64,000 nucleotides of DNA, from positions 62,001 to 126,000 of the forward strand of contig NZ_BCQW01000001.1 in NCBI RefSeq assembly GCF_001552275.1. The letters are read 5' to 3'. The stretch comes from Amphibacillus sediminis NBRC 103570 (lineage in GTDB: Bacteria > Bacillota > Bacilli > Bacillales > Amphibacillaceae). Below the pieces are notes generated by a model, which ran no database searches, was not told the DNA's origin, and saw only the letters and a list, made by a program, of their open reading frames with translations. The position numbers and the translations under genes were made by a program. Positions 16,975 through 25,169 of this stretch are shown here, piece by piece (the first letter of the stretch is position 1; every line of letters begins with the position of its first letter).

Positions 16975-17274
16975 TTAGGCGTCTGTATATTTTTTACCAA
17001 ACACTGCTTTTTCAAGATTTGACAAACGTTTTAATATGTCATAATTAACTTGATGGTTTGACGTTTGCGGCCTTACACGCGTTTGCTGTTCAGCTTGTGA
17101 CTTTAGTCGTTCATTTTCTTGTTTTAATTGTTCGATTTTTTGATTAAAAAATTCATAATCCTGAATAATCGTATCTAAAAACTCATCAACCTCTTCTTGA
17201 TTATAGCCACGCATTGATGTTTTAAACTTTTTATCTAAAATATCTTTTGATTGTAATTGACTTCCTTGTTTCAT
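16975..17274 (-). CDS. gpsB: Cell-division regulator GpsB
   Basis: A 99-aa DivIVA-related protein that binds membrane and penicillin-binding proteins and helps move PBP1 between septum and side wall. The N-terminal DivIVA domain shows [23 protein letters not shown] (in two parts, residues 8-35), followed by a coiled coil (~38-66, heptads in [18 protein letters not shown]) and a short C-terminal oligomerisation segment ([17 protein letters not shown]). I chose the ATG at 17274 because GAGGTG is six bases upstream; an upstream TTG at 17301 lacks a ribosome site. Its partner PBP1 is encoded at 20471. Confidence 0.93.
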   Translation of the reverse strand: MKQGSQLQSKDILDKKFKTSMRGYNQEEVDEFLDTIIQDYEFFNQKIEQLKQENERLKSQAEQQTRVRPQTSNHQVNYDILKRLSNLEKAVFGKKYTDA

Positions 17275-17402
17275 TGGCTTCACCTCATCATTTAACAACA
17301 CTTAATATGTATTTTTTCAAATTTTTTAGAAAATGTCAATGTACAAGTTGGATTATTTAGAGCAGTCTATCATGCAGCCTAGTAAATTTATCACAGTTAG
17401 CC

Positions 17403-17957
17403 TTACCAGTCATGGTTTGCTTGATATTCTCTCGCAATTTCTTCCAGGTCAAAGGGTGTAATGTAACGAATTAGATAATCAGACTGCTTCTGGTAAGCTT
17501 TTGCTTCTTTTAAAAAGTACTGGACACTGCCAGGGAACTCTTCATCGACTAAAATCAGACTCGCATCGCTTTTGTCTAATAACCATTTGTTCTTGGCTGA
17601 AAACTGATAAGCCCCTTGATATTCCCCTTGATAAAGCAAAGCATAGTAATGAGCCTGATCAATGATTTGTTGATAAGCCTCTTGATTTGCTTCAGACCAC
17701 CATTTCTGTTGATTTTCAAAGGGAGGAATAACGGCATATTTAATTGGATAGCTTGACGAAAGTTTGTTAACAACCTGACAAGCCCAGAGTTCCACACCTA
17801 TTTGTCCTGAAGTAACGATCCATTCTGTTCCATTTTCAATAAATGACAGGATTGCTTGTTCAAGTGCCTGCTTAATATAGTTAATCCGATCATCAGTGTT
17901 CGAGCGAATATTCAATTCAGCTGCTTTGTAACCTGTTATAGCTAAAACTTTACCCAT
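17403..17957 (-). CDS. ypsA: YpsA family protein (SLOG superfamily)
   Basis: A 184-aa cytosolic protein of the DUF1273/SLOG (SMF-DprA-LOG-like) group. It starts MGKVLAITGYKAAELNI and has the Rossmann-like glycine-rich turn WIVTSGQIGVELWACQVV (~residues 62-80). SLOG proteins are expected to bind nucleotides or related ligands. B. subtilis YpsA has been linked to cell division and oxidative stress, but its activity is not settled. It is encoded just before gpsB, the usual arrangement. Dispersed repeat copy B lies immediately upstream (17993-18155), antisense to this gene, and may have separated it from its older promoter region. Confidence 0.9.
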   Translation of the reverse strand: MGKVLAITGYKAAELNIRSNTDDRINYIKQALEQAILSFIENGTEWIVTSGQIGVELWACQVVNKLSSSYPIKYAVIPPFENQQKWWSEANQEAYQQIIDQAHYYALLYQGEYQGAYQFSAKNKWLLDKSDASLILVDEEFPGSVQYFLKEAKAYQKQSDYLIRYITPFDLEEIAREYQANHDW

Positions 17958-17992
17958 TTGTTCGTAATCCTTCCAATTTTAACTTTAACCTA

Positions 17993-18155
17993 TTTATCAC
18001 AGTGTAACTGGCTGGGGCTGCGATTACTCGCCCCATCGAAGGGCTTTTGTAAGCCTCCCACTTTAAGAAATAAGGGAATACGTCATGTCTAAGTGGGAGA
18101 TCCAACTGCCAGTAACGGCCCGATTGGTTCAACTAACCGTGTCGAACCCCCCAAT
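17993..18155 (+). repeat. Dispersed structured repeat, copy B (internally deleted)
   Basis: About 163 bases starting TTTATCACAGTGTAACTGGC. It keeps the outer stem (ACTGGCTG ... aCTGCCAGT), the GGGGCTGCGATTACTCGCCCC hairpin, GGGCTTTTGTAAGCC and a perfect CTCCCACTT/AAGTGGGAG helix. The 3' third is missing: after GGTTCAACTAAC it jumps to CGTGTCGAACCCCCCA. It lies 35 bases upstream of ypsA. Confidence 0.85.
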
Positions 18156-18312
18156 GAACGGAGTTTCACTTTATTACTTTGTTACTATATACAACAAAAT
18201 GATCTTTTTCTCCAACTGATATAACTTCCAGATCTCACTTTGCTTTCATAAAATATCTAAATCAAAGGATTAAGTACCAGTGATTATCTTCAAAAATTTC
18301 GGGTAAAAGAAC

Positions 18313-18337
18313 GGCAGGCAAGCCTAAGCTTGCCCGC
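18313..18337 (-). terminator. Terminator of cotD
   Basis: GGCAAGCCTAAGCTTGCC forms the core hairpin, with GC closing pairs and TTCTTTT after it on the minus strand. The 18-base core is identical to that of the terminator at 1554. The remaining bases 18156-18312 are AT-rich with no gene. Confidence 0.65.
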
Positions 18338-18397
18338 TCCAACTCTTATGTGCATCGCCTTCTATATCCGCTTTCGATTCTTACCTTTGTCATTAGG

Positions 18398-18652
18398 CTA
18401 ACGCCATTGATTAAAACCTTGTGGCCAAGTTGGTCCACCATAGACATTTGTTTGGTTAACCGTTTGTCCATAAGAGGTTGTTTGTGGATAATAATGAGTA
18501 TTATGAATCGTATGGTGATCTGTTACAGTCGTGTGGGTTGGATGCACATAATTAACATGGCTTTGACTGCACGTATTGACATGCTGATGCTTTGTTGGGC
18601 AAACAATGGTTTGAACTGGTCCAGTTTGACAGCAATGTCTCCTTTTCCGCAT
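18398..18652 (-). CDS. cotD: Spore coat protein CotD
   Basis: An 84-aa His/Thr/Asn-rich protein. It begins MRKRRHCCQTGPVQTIVCPT and continues HQHVNTCSQSHVNYVHPTHT, the pattern of CotD, an inner-coat protein made in the mother cell late in sporulation. The ATG at 18652 is preceded by AAAGGGG at good spacing; a longer reading from 18727 would put this ribosome site inside the gene. Cysteines (HCC, VCP, TCS) may cross-link in the coat. It has its own terminator. Its presence supports an endospore-former. A mother-cell sigma factor promoter is expected but I cannot assign one. Confidence 0.9.
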   Translation of the reverse strand: MRKRRHCCQTGPVQTIVCPTKHQHVNTCSQSHVNYVHPTHTTVTDHHTIHNTHYYPQTTSYGQTVNQTNVYGGPTWPQGFNQWR

Positions 18653-18747
18653 TTTAATCCCCTTTCCTTTTTTGGATTCATAATAGCTTATGTGCATTAA
18701 TCCAAGAGGTGGCGGGCATCTGACCATGTTTTGGTATTTTTTTTAGT

Positions 18748-19089
18748 TTAATGACTTAATAATAAATCAAATACATATTGGATCGCTTGATATAATTCCA
18801 TGTAGCGTTGCTTTTTTACATCAATATAATAGCTATGCATTAAAATTAGTTCAAAGTTCTCTTTTGTAGCGATTACCTGTTGAGGATGCACATGAAACTG
18901 ACGTTGTTTAATAGCTGCTAAGGTCTCTTCTTCCCATTTATGAATTAAGTCGAATAACGGCTCTGCTTCTTTTCTTACCATTTCAAAAAATTGTGGGTCC
19001 CTCTTGTTTTCAGGCTTTTGATCAGTTAAAAACTTTTCTTTTAACGAAAAGCACGCATTTTTTAACGTATGTGTCATTTCAATGACCAT
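18748..19089 (-). CDS. yppE: YppE family protein (DUF1798)
   Basis: A 113-aa all-helical protein similar to B. subtilis YppE, which forms a four-helix bundle of unknown function. Characteristic content includes RDPQFFEMVRKEAEPLFDLI (residues ~32-51) and WEEETLAAI, then a C-terminal helix with QRYMELYQAIQYVFDLL. Start ATG 19089 has AAGGAG eight bases upstream. It is located between recU and cotD, matching the yppE neighbourhood in other bacilli. No signal peptide or membrane segment is visible. The 210-base gap upstream includes the trailing frame of the next gene (19220-19300). Confidence 0.82.
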   Translation of the reverse strand: MVIEMTHTLKNACFSLKEKFLTDQKPENKRDPQFFEMVRKEAEPLFDLIHKWEEETLAAIKQRQFHVHPQQVIATKENFELILMHSYYIDVKKQRYMELYQAIQYVFDLLLSH

Positions 19090-19300
19090 GACTCACACTC
19101 CTTCTCCTCTTACACTTTATCATGCGTCCCTCTTTTCGTAAACCGTTATCGTTTCGGATATATGATCAATTAGCTTTGCTAACGCTCGATTTCGATGTCA
19201 ATTTTCAAATATTACTTATTTACAAAAAACTAAGAAGAGACTTGGCGATCGTCTGGATACCTTTAGCTACGCCGATTATGGAAAAATAAGGAGTGGACTG

Positions 19301-19576
19301 TCATTCAATAATCTTTGAGCAATCTCTTATCGTTAAAAATCTCCTTTTGATTGATTCAATAAAGCTTTCTTTGGTGAGAACTTGCTGATTAATCCTTTTA
19401 TGTTCAAGTGCACCAATTTGATCACGCAATTGAAAAATTCGCTCTGCACACTGCTGATGCTGATAACAGATCTGGGTATCTACCTCAAAAGTAATCTTTT
19501 GTTCCATTTTGCTTAACATGGTATTAAGATTTAATAACTTTGTTTCAAATTTTTTTAGCCCGTTCTGTTGCTTCAT
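19301..19576 (-). CDS. Small coiled-coil hypothetical protein (interrupted by stop?)
   Basis: 91 aa, unrecognised but in the slot held by yppC/yppD-type genes next to recU in bacilli. The N-terminal two-thirds is likely coiled coil (LKKFETKLLNLNTMLSKMEQ, then CAERIFQLRDQIGALEHKR). It starts at ATG 19576 behind a GGAGCTG ribosome site. The frame stops at TGA (19301-19303) but stays open for another 26 codons past it, ending in a hydrophobic stretch (PYFSIIGVAKGIQTIAKSLL) with a TAA at 19220. One TGG-to-TGA change may therefore have truncated a ~118-aa protein. Function unknown. Confidence 0.6.
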   Translation of the reverse strand: MKQQNGLKKFETKLLNLNTMLSKMEQKITFEVDTQICYQHQQCAERIFQLRDQIGALEHKRINQQVLTKESFIESIKRRFLTIRDCSKIIE

Positions 19577-19865
19577 ATCTTTCAGCTCCTTATTGACTTA
19601 TTGCTATAATTAATTGTATGTATAAGCATCTTGTTCCTGCACTGTTGACAAAACTAGTGTCTGACGAACAAAACTAGTGTTTTTTTGGCTATTTTTTTAA
19701 TAGAAAAATGACAGTTGGAACTTATATAATAAAAGAAAGATGTTAATACTAGATTCAACAAAGTATTTTCATAGTTATTTAGCCTCTTTTTATCAATCGT
19801 CTATCATTTTAATTCTCAAACTAGATTGTTTTCTGGTATGATACATTCTGTGGGGGGATGCTGAT

Positions 19866-20453
19866 ATGAACTATCCAAATGGTAAAAAGACTCGCATAAA
19901 TCATGTCACGAACACAGATCAACGGGCTAATTTCAGTAATCGGGGGATGACTTTAGAAGAAGATATAAATCAGACCAACCATTACTACTTAACACATAAT
20001 ATCTGTGTGGTACACAAAAAACCTACACCTGTTCAAATCGTTAACGTCGATTACCCAAAAAGAAGTGCTGCTGTTATTACGGAAGGTTACTTCAAACAGG
20101 CATCTACAACTGATTATAATGGAGTGTATCGAGGTCGTTATATCGATTTTGAAGCTAAGGAAACAAAAAATAAAACGTCTTTTCCGCTCCACAATTTCCA
20201 TCAGCATCAAATCGAACATATGAAGGCCGTTATTGAGCATCACGGTATAGCATTTGTCATTATGCGTTTTAGCTCCCATAATCAGACCTTTTTCTTTCCT
20301 GCTGTGAAACTTTTTCCGCTGTGGGAGAGTCAATATAAAGGAGGGAGAAAATCAATTCCTTATAGCTTCATTGCAAGAGAAGGAATTGAAGTTCCCACTG
20401 GTTACCCTGCTCTCATTGACTATATTAAAGTCATTGATCACTTGTTTTTCTAG
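19866..20453 (+). CDS. recU: Holliday junction resolvase RecU
   Basis: A 195-aa nuclease that cleaves Holliday junctions in recombination and repair. The N-terminal MNYPNGKK start and [18 protein letters not shown] are typical of RecU. The PD-(D/E)xK-type core includes [20 protein letters not shown] (~residues 83-102), with Asp/Glu/Lys as metal and catalytic residues, and the stalk region precedes it. The C-terminal [16 protein letters not shown] matches the family. It lies 17 bases before the PBP1 gene and both are on the plus strand, the classic recU-ponA operon. A TATGAT lies ~30 bases upstream. Confidence 0.95.
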   Translation: MNYPNGKKTRINHVTNTDQRANFSNRGMTLEEDINQTNHYYLTHNICVVHKKPTPVQIVNVDYPKRSAAVITEGYFKQASTTDYNGVYRGRYIDFEAKETKNKTSFPLHNFHQHQIEHMKAVIEHHGIAFVIMRFSSHNQTFFFPAVKLFPLWESQYKGGRKSIPYSFIAREGIEVPTGYPALIDYIKVIDHLFF

Positions 20454-20470
20454 AATGGAGGAAGATACGT

Positions 20471-22999
20471 ATGGCAGATAATAGCCAATCACGTGTTGCA
20501 AGAAGAAAAGAACAACAATCTAAAAAGAAGAAAACAAAGAAGAAAACTTCTATTTGGAAAAAGATAGGATTATCAATATTGGTGCTATTTTTGGTAGCCA
20601 TTATTAGTGCTGGGGCTGTTTTTGGCTATTATATTATTACAGCACCACCATTAGATCACGATTTATTAGGCGATCCCGCCTCGACAAAAGTGTATGATAT
20701 CAATCAGGAAATCTTTGCTGATCTTGGTCAGGAATCGAGAACGAAAGTTAGTTATGAAGAGCTCCCAGACATCTTAATTGATGCTGTCATAGCTACGGAG
20801 GATGCCCGCTTTTTCAAGCATTTTGGTGTTGATCTTAGACGTTCAATTGGTTCAATACTTGCCAACTTAAGACGAGGCTTTGGTGCTGAAGGGGGAAGTA
20901 CGATTACGCAGCAGGTGGTTAAAAGCTCACTCTTATCACCGGAAAAAACGATGAAGCGTAAAGTCCAAGAGCAATGGCTTGCTCTACAAGTGGAACGGGC
21001 CTATGAAAAAGAAGAGATTCTTGAAATGTATCTCAATAAAATTTACTATGGTGCTGGTGCATACGGTGTTGCTACTGCTGCTGAAACCTATTTCGGTATT
21101 ACCGATTTGGATGAGTTGACTTTGTCTCAGGCAGCACTTCTAGCTGGTTTACCTCAGCGTCCAAGTGCTTATGATCCGACCGCTAATCCAGAGCTTGCCC
21201 AAGAACGGATGGAAACAGTGCTTGAACTAATGGTACGCCATGAGAAAATTACCCAGGCAGAAGCCGATGAGGCAGCTAGTGTTGAAGTTGAGGATATGCT
21301 AAATCTTACAGAGCGAACTAGAACCGCTTACCATTCTTTCCTTGATCAGGTTAATGTAGAAATTGAAGAAAAGCTTGGACTGGATATGTACAATGACGGG
21401 CTTGAGATCTATACAACTCTAGATCCGGATGCACAGGATCATGTTGAATATATTTTATCTGATGAAAGTCCCATTAATTATCCAGATGATGAGCTTCAAT
21501 CAGGTCTTGTTGTCATTGATACGTCAACGGGAGCGATCAGGGCCATTGGTGGTGGTCGAAATCGTGAGATTGGTGACTTTAATATGGCCACCCAAGCTAA
21601 ACGTCAACCCGGCTCTTCGATTAAGCCTATTTTAGACTTTGGACCTGCTATTGAGTATTTGAATTGGTCAACGTATCACCAATTGAACAACGATGCCCCA
21701 TACGAAGTTGCAGGGAGTAGTCCGATTCGAAACTGGAATAATCAATATCAAGGCTATGTGAGTGCTCGCTATGCCTTACAGCTTTCTCTTAATGTTCCCG
21801 CAGTTAAGGCTTTAGAGGAAGTTGGATTAGGTCAGGCGTCCGAATTTGCAGAACGCTTAGGCATGCCTATTCCTGAGGATGGCATTAATATTCGAGATGG
21901 TATCGGTGGATCAAAGCTAAGTGTGTCATCATTGGATATGGCTGGTGCATTTTCTGCCTTTGGTAATGGTGGGATTTATAATGAACCCTATACCGTAACT
22001 GAAGTCATTTATAGTGATGGACGCAGTGAGTCACTAAAATCTGATCCAATTGTTGCGATGTCTGATGCGACTGCTTATATGATTACAGATATGTTAAAAT
22101 CAGTTGTTACAACTGAGCCAGGAACAGGACGTACGGCTAATGTTCCAGGCCTACCGTTGGCTGGTAAAACAGGGTCTACGGATGATAATGTTGATATTTG
22201 GTTCGCAGGCTATACAACCAACTACACGATCGCAGTCTGGACTGGTTACCATGAAAATGCAACACGTTCTGTCCCAACTGGATATACGAATATTTCACAG
22301 TTGATTTTTAAAAACGTCATGAGTGAATTGTCCGCTAATATTGACACACCCGATTTTGAAATGCCAGATTCAGTTGTTCGTGTGAAGGTTGAGCGTGGAT
22401 CAAATCCAGCTAAGTTACCAAGTGAGTATACACCGGAATCACAAATTGTAACTGAATTGTTTAAACGCGGGCATGAACCAACCGCACAGTCCGAGCAATT
22501 TGATCGTCTTGATCCGATAAGTAGTCTTTCAGCTGAATATGATGCTGATCTTAATCAGATTCTTGTCGATTGGTCATACTCAGGCGAACAAGATGTTGGC
22601 TTTATGATTCAATATGGTACAGATGGCAATACCAATAACGAATCTTCAACTAGTGATACCACCTTCACAATAGGCAATGTAGAGCGTGGCTCTGTCTATA
22701 CAGTCGAGGTTACCGCTGTAAGTGCAAATAATAGTGATATACGTAGTGAAGCTCGGCGGGTAGAAATTAGAGTCCCAGATGAGGAAATTGAAGAGCCTGA
22801 AGAACCAGAGGACACGGAAGAACCGGAAACGCCAGATCAGATCGACCTGCCTGAACAACCGGAAGCGCCAGATCCAAATAACAATAATGGTAATAATGGC
22901 AACGGCAATAACAATGGTAATGAAGACGATGAAGACGATGATGATGGTGGAAATGATAACCAATCAGACAATGACGCGTCTGAAGGAGAAGATTCATAA
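20471..22999 (+). CDS. ponA: Penicillin-binding protein 1 (class A, bifunctional)
   Basis: 842-aa peptidoglycan glycosyltransferase/transpeptidase. A basic cytoplasmic N-terminus (KKKKTKKKT) leads to a membrane anchor at ~32-55. The GT51 domain (~70-250) has catalytic Glu110 in ATEDARFF and GGSTITQQ. The transpeptidase has SxxK at Ser382 (QPGSSIKPI), SLN (~439) and KTG in LAGKTGSTDD (~563). A fibronectin-III-like domain follows (~680-765), then a Pro/Glu and Asn/Gly/Asp low-complexity tail (~770-842). It polymerises and cross-links the wall and is guided by GpsB, encoded at 16975. It follows recU closely. The strongly acidic tail fits a salt- or alkali-adapted exterior (inference). Confidence 0.97.
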   Translation: MADNSQSRVARRKEQQSKKKKTKKKTSIWKKIGLSILVLFLVAIISAGAVFGYYIITAPPLDHDLLGDPASTKVYDINQEIFADLGQESRTKVSYEELPDILIDAVIATEDARFFKHFGVDLRRSIGSILANLRRGFGAEGGSTITQQVVKSSLLSPEKTMKRKVQEQWLALQVERAYEKEEILEMYLNKIYYGAGAYGVATAAETYFGITDLDELTLSQAALLAGLPQRPSAYDPTANPELAQERMETVLELMVRHEKITQAEADEAASVEVEDMLNLTERTRTAYHSFLDQVNVEIEEKLGLDMYNDGLEIYTTLDPDAQDHVEYILSDESPINYPDDELQSGLVVIDTSTGAIRAIGGGRNREIGDFNMATQAKRQPGSSIKPILDFGPAIEYLNWSTYHQLNNDAPYEVAGSSPIRNWNNQYQGYVSARYALQLSLNVPAVKALEEVGLGQASEFAERLGMPIPEDGINIRDGIGGSKLSVSSLDMAGAFSAFGNGGIYNEPYTVTEVIYSDGRSESLKSDPIVAMSDATAYMITDMLKSVVTTEPGTGRTANVPGLPLAGKTGSTDDNVDIWFAGYTTNYTIAVWTGYHENATRSVPTGYTNISQLIFKNVMSELSANIDTPDFEMPDSVVRVKVERGSNPAKLPSEYTPESQIVTELFKRGHEPTAQSEQFDRLDPISSLSAEYDADLNQILVDWSYSGEQDVGFMIQYGTDGNTNNESSTSDTTFTIGNVERGSVYTVEVTAVSANNSDIRSEARRVEIRVPDEEIEEPEEPEDTEEPETPDQIDLPEQPEAPDPNNNNGNNGNGNNNGNEDDEDDDDGGNDNQSDNDASEGEDS

Positions 23000-23042
23000 G
23001 CGGCTTGCACTCTTCTTCACTACGTATGGCTGTGAAATAAAC

Positions 23043-23080
23043 AAAGGTTCTACTTATCAATAATGATGAGTAGAACCTTT
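23043..23080. terminator. Bidirectional terminator between ponA and ypoC
   Basis: AAAGGTTCTACT (23043-23054) pairs with AGTAGAACCTTT (23069-23080), followed by TTATTT on the plus strand and by TTTG on the minus. It ends recU-ponA and probably the convergent dnaD-nth-ypoC unit. Confidence 0.85.
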
Positions 23081-23168
23081 TTATTTGTTGTCGATATTGA
23101 CAGTCTATGGTTTCATTGCTTGCGGGGGTTAAATAGTTAGCAATCTTGCTCTGCATGGACGGTAAAAA

Positions 23169-23516
23169 TCACGTATACTTACTCATAATTGAAACTTTAG
23201 CGTATAGCTTTTCAAGCTCATTAAATAAGGCATTTAACTGTATATATGCATGATATTGACTCGGATTTGATTGAATATAATCGATGCGCTCTGATAAATT
23301 AATCGGTGCATGCTTAAGTTTATTTAAATCTATTAATGGTTGATTAGCTTCAGATTGTTCGAGCTGATTAAGCTGATATAAAGCAGTTAAAAATATGTGA
23401 ATATAGCTTTTCATTGGCTCAATTGTTTTGTCATATTGCTTCGTTTGATAGAGATGAGTCAATTCACGACTAACTTCTTTCCAACTTTCAACCCAAAATG
23501 GATCAAGTTTTTTCAT
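23169..23516 (-). CDS. ypoC: YpoC family protein
   Basis: 115-aa hypothetical protein in the position of B. subtilis ypoC, right after nth, overlapping its end by 14 bases. It begins MKKLDPFWVESWKEVSREL and is helical throughout, with Tyr- and Leu-rich segments (IHIFLTALYQLNQLEQ). No signal peptide. The function is unknown; translational coupling to nth is likely. Assignment rests mainly on position, length and the start motif. Confidence 0.75.
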   Translation of the reverse strand: MKKLDPFWVESWKEVSRELTHLYQTKQYDKTIEPMKSYIHIFLTALYQLNQLEQSEANQPLIDLNKLKHAPINLSERIDYIQSNPSQYHAYIQLNALFNELEKLYAKVSIMSKYT

Positions 23517-24174
23517 AGCCCATCTTCCCCTTTTGCTTCATTCTTTTTTGTCCCTCACGGCAGATGTCCAATAAGGGGCAAACTTCACATTGTGGGTTTC
23601 GTGCCTTACAATGGTAGCGACCAAAGAAAATAAAGCGATGATGCGTATCACTCCACTCTTCTTTTGGGACACGTCGCATGAGCGTTTTTTCAACCTCCAA
23701 AGGTGAATCCTTCCATCGACAAATACCCAACCGTTTTGAGACACGTTCAACATGGGTATCCACGGCAATGGCTGGTTCATTAAAAGCGACCGACATAACG
23801 ACATTAGCTGTCTTTCTTCCTACTCCAGCCAGTGATTCCAATTCTTCTCTGCTGCTTGGAACATTTCCATCAAAGCGATCAATAAGGGCTTGGCAAAGCT
23901 TCTGAATATTTTTAGCTTTATTTCGATACAAGCCAATTGATTTGATATCTTGCTGTAATTCCTCTAATGGAACAGCAAGGTAATCTTCAGGTCTTTGATA
24001 TTTTTGAAATAATGTTTTCGTCACTTTATTTACCAATTGATCGGTACATTGAGCTGATAATGCGACTGCAATAATAAGCTCAAACGCATTTTTATGAACA
24101 AGCTCACATTCTGCATCTGGAAACATTTTTGCAAACTGATCAAGAACATGTCTCATTTGCTTATTATTTAACAT
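23503..24174 (-). CDS. nth: Endonuclease III
   Basis: A 223-aa base-excision repair glycosylase/AP lyase that removes oxidised pyrimidines. The helix-hairpin-helix LESLAGVGRKTANVVMSV (~residues 108-125) contains the catalytic Lys, and the catalytic Asp is in AVDTHVERVSKRLG (~138). The [4Fe-4S] cluster motif C-x6-C-x2-C-x5-C is complete in CKARNPQCEVCPLLDIC (~188-204). Start ATG 24174 follows GGGGGGAATCGATAA, 15 bases after dnaD. The dnaD-nth-ypoC order is conserved in bacilli. Confidence 0.96.
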   Translation of the reverse strand: MLNNKQMRHVLDQFAKMFPDAECELVHKNAFELIIAVALSAQCTDQLVNKVTKTLFQKYQRPEDYLAVPLEELQQDIKSIGLYRNKAKNIQKLCQALIDRFDGNVPSSREELESLAGVGRKTANVVMSVAFNEPAIAVDTHVERVSKRLGICRWKDSPLEVEKTLMRRVPKEEWSDTHHRFIFFGRYHCKARNPQCEVCPLLDICREGQKRMKQKGKMGYEKT

Positions 24175-24188
24175 TTATCGATTCCCCC

Positions 24189-24875
24189 CTATTCATCTTC
24201 CTCTAGCCAATTGTAATATACCGATGAATCACGCTTTATTGTCTGTTGATCATTACTTTGCTGATGGGTATGAAAGGATTTAGCTTGTTTACGCGCTTGT
24301 TCAACGGTCTGAATACCTTTACGCTCCCACTCACGGAGAATACGATCAATATACTTGAAATTTAATTTGCTCATTAAGACTGCTTCACGTAAGGCGGCTT
24401 TAATCAGTGAAGGATCATAGTTATCTTGATCGAGCCATATATTAATTGTTTCAATTTCAATCGGGGATAAAGCACGACCAAATTCTTGTTCAAATAAAAT
24501 AAAGATATTCATAATATGTTCATTTTGAGTAGAATCTGACTGAACTTTCTCTATAAATAGCTGTTCCCACAAAGGCTCCAGTGAATAACGCTCATCAACC
24601 TTTGCATCTGAATTCTTGTTTTCAATGATAGATAAACAATGCTTTTGCATCAGTTGGCGTAGCAATTGACTACAAGTTTGCTCATCAAAGGAAACGAGTT
24701 CTGCAATTTCTGCAGGGGTTGGAAACATCTTTCCAATAGACTGGAAGCGATGGATATGCAACAGCACGATTAATTCTTGTTCAGTTAAATGTAATTTATG
24801 ATAATCTCTAAGCAAACGAGCGGGTATAGTCAGCTGGTCCTGCAAAAAAATTTGATACCTTTCTTTTTCGTTCAT
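24189..24875 (-). CDS. dnaD: DNA replication initiation/restart protein DnaD
   Basis: 228-aa primosomal protein acting with DnaA or PriA, DnaB and DnaI to load the replicative helicase. The N-terminal winged-helix (DDBH1) domain spans ~1-110 (TIPARLLRDYHKLHLTEQEL), and the C-terminal DDBH2 domain ~125-200 contains the YxxxIxxxW-like motif as FKYIDRILREWERKGIQT. I chose ATG 24875 because AGAGGTG is six bases upstream; the reading from 24905 adds ten residues without a ribosome site. It is first in the dnaD-nth-ypoC unit. The basic tail ends in YYNWLEEDE, as in Bacillus DnaD. Confidence 0.93.
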   Translation of the reverse strand: MNEKERYQIFLQDQLTIPARLLRDYHKLHLTEQELIVLLHIHRFQSIGKMFPTPAEIAELVSFDEQTCSQLLRQLMQKHCLSIIENKNSDAKVDERYSLEPLWEQLFIEKVQSDSTQNEHIMNIFILFEQEFGRALSPIEIETINIWLDQDNYDPSLIKAALREAVLMSKLNFKYIDRILREWERKGIQTVEQARKQAKSFHTHQQSNDQQTIKRDSSVYYNWLEEDE

Positions 24876-24941
24876 GCTGTTCACCTCTATCCAATAGTTT
24901 AACATATCGCATTAATACACGTCCTACCTTACTGACTAAAA

Positions 24942-24965
24942 ACCCTCGATTCAACAATCGAGGGT
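24942..24965 (-). terminator. Terminator of asnS transcript
   Basis: ACCCTCGATT and AATCGAGGGT form a perfect 10-bp stem with loop CAAC. On the minus strand TTTTTAG follows. It lies ~200 bases past asnS, beyond a degenerate repeat copy. Confidence 0.8.
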
Positions 24966-24980
24966 CGTTAATTATTGTTT

Positions 24981-25095
24981 GAACTGCATTCAGCAGAAGT
25001 ATCCCACCTCTAGCAGTGGTGAATGAATGTATATTTGTATTTCAAACCCGGCTGAATAAAGTTAAAGACTCCGGCGTTGATGGGTAGCACGTGTT
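24981..25095 (+). repeat. Second dispersed repeat family, degenerate copy
   Basis: Shares interrupted blocks with 39695-39790 and with the minus strand of 63860-64000: TTCAGCAGAAGTaTCCCacC, ATGTATATTTGTATTTCAAA, CCCGGCTGAATAAAG and TTAAAGACTCCGGCG. The AGTCTCCC-type hairpin resembles IS200/IS605 right ends, but no transposase is nearby. Bases 25096-25169 hold nothing else I can name. Confidence 0.5.
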
Positions 25096-25169
25096 TGTGC
25101 TAGTATCATATCCTTTGCTGCACAACTCGTCAGCCGCTTTTTTCATTCAACATTTTTTGATCAGACAGA

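Noticed and set aside
19647-19686. Direct repeat ACAAAACTAGTGT occurring twice upstream of the yppD-position gene
   Set aside because: Only two short copies in an AT-rich intergenic stretch; not enough for an operator or mobile-element call.
22646-23156. Minus-strand open frames rich in Ile/His opposite the ponA tail
   Set aside because: They are shadows of the low-complexity Asn/Asp/Glu C-terminal tail of PBP1.
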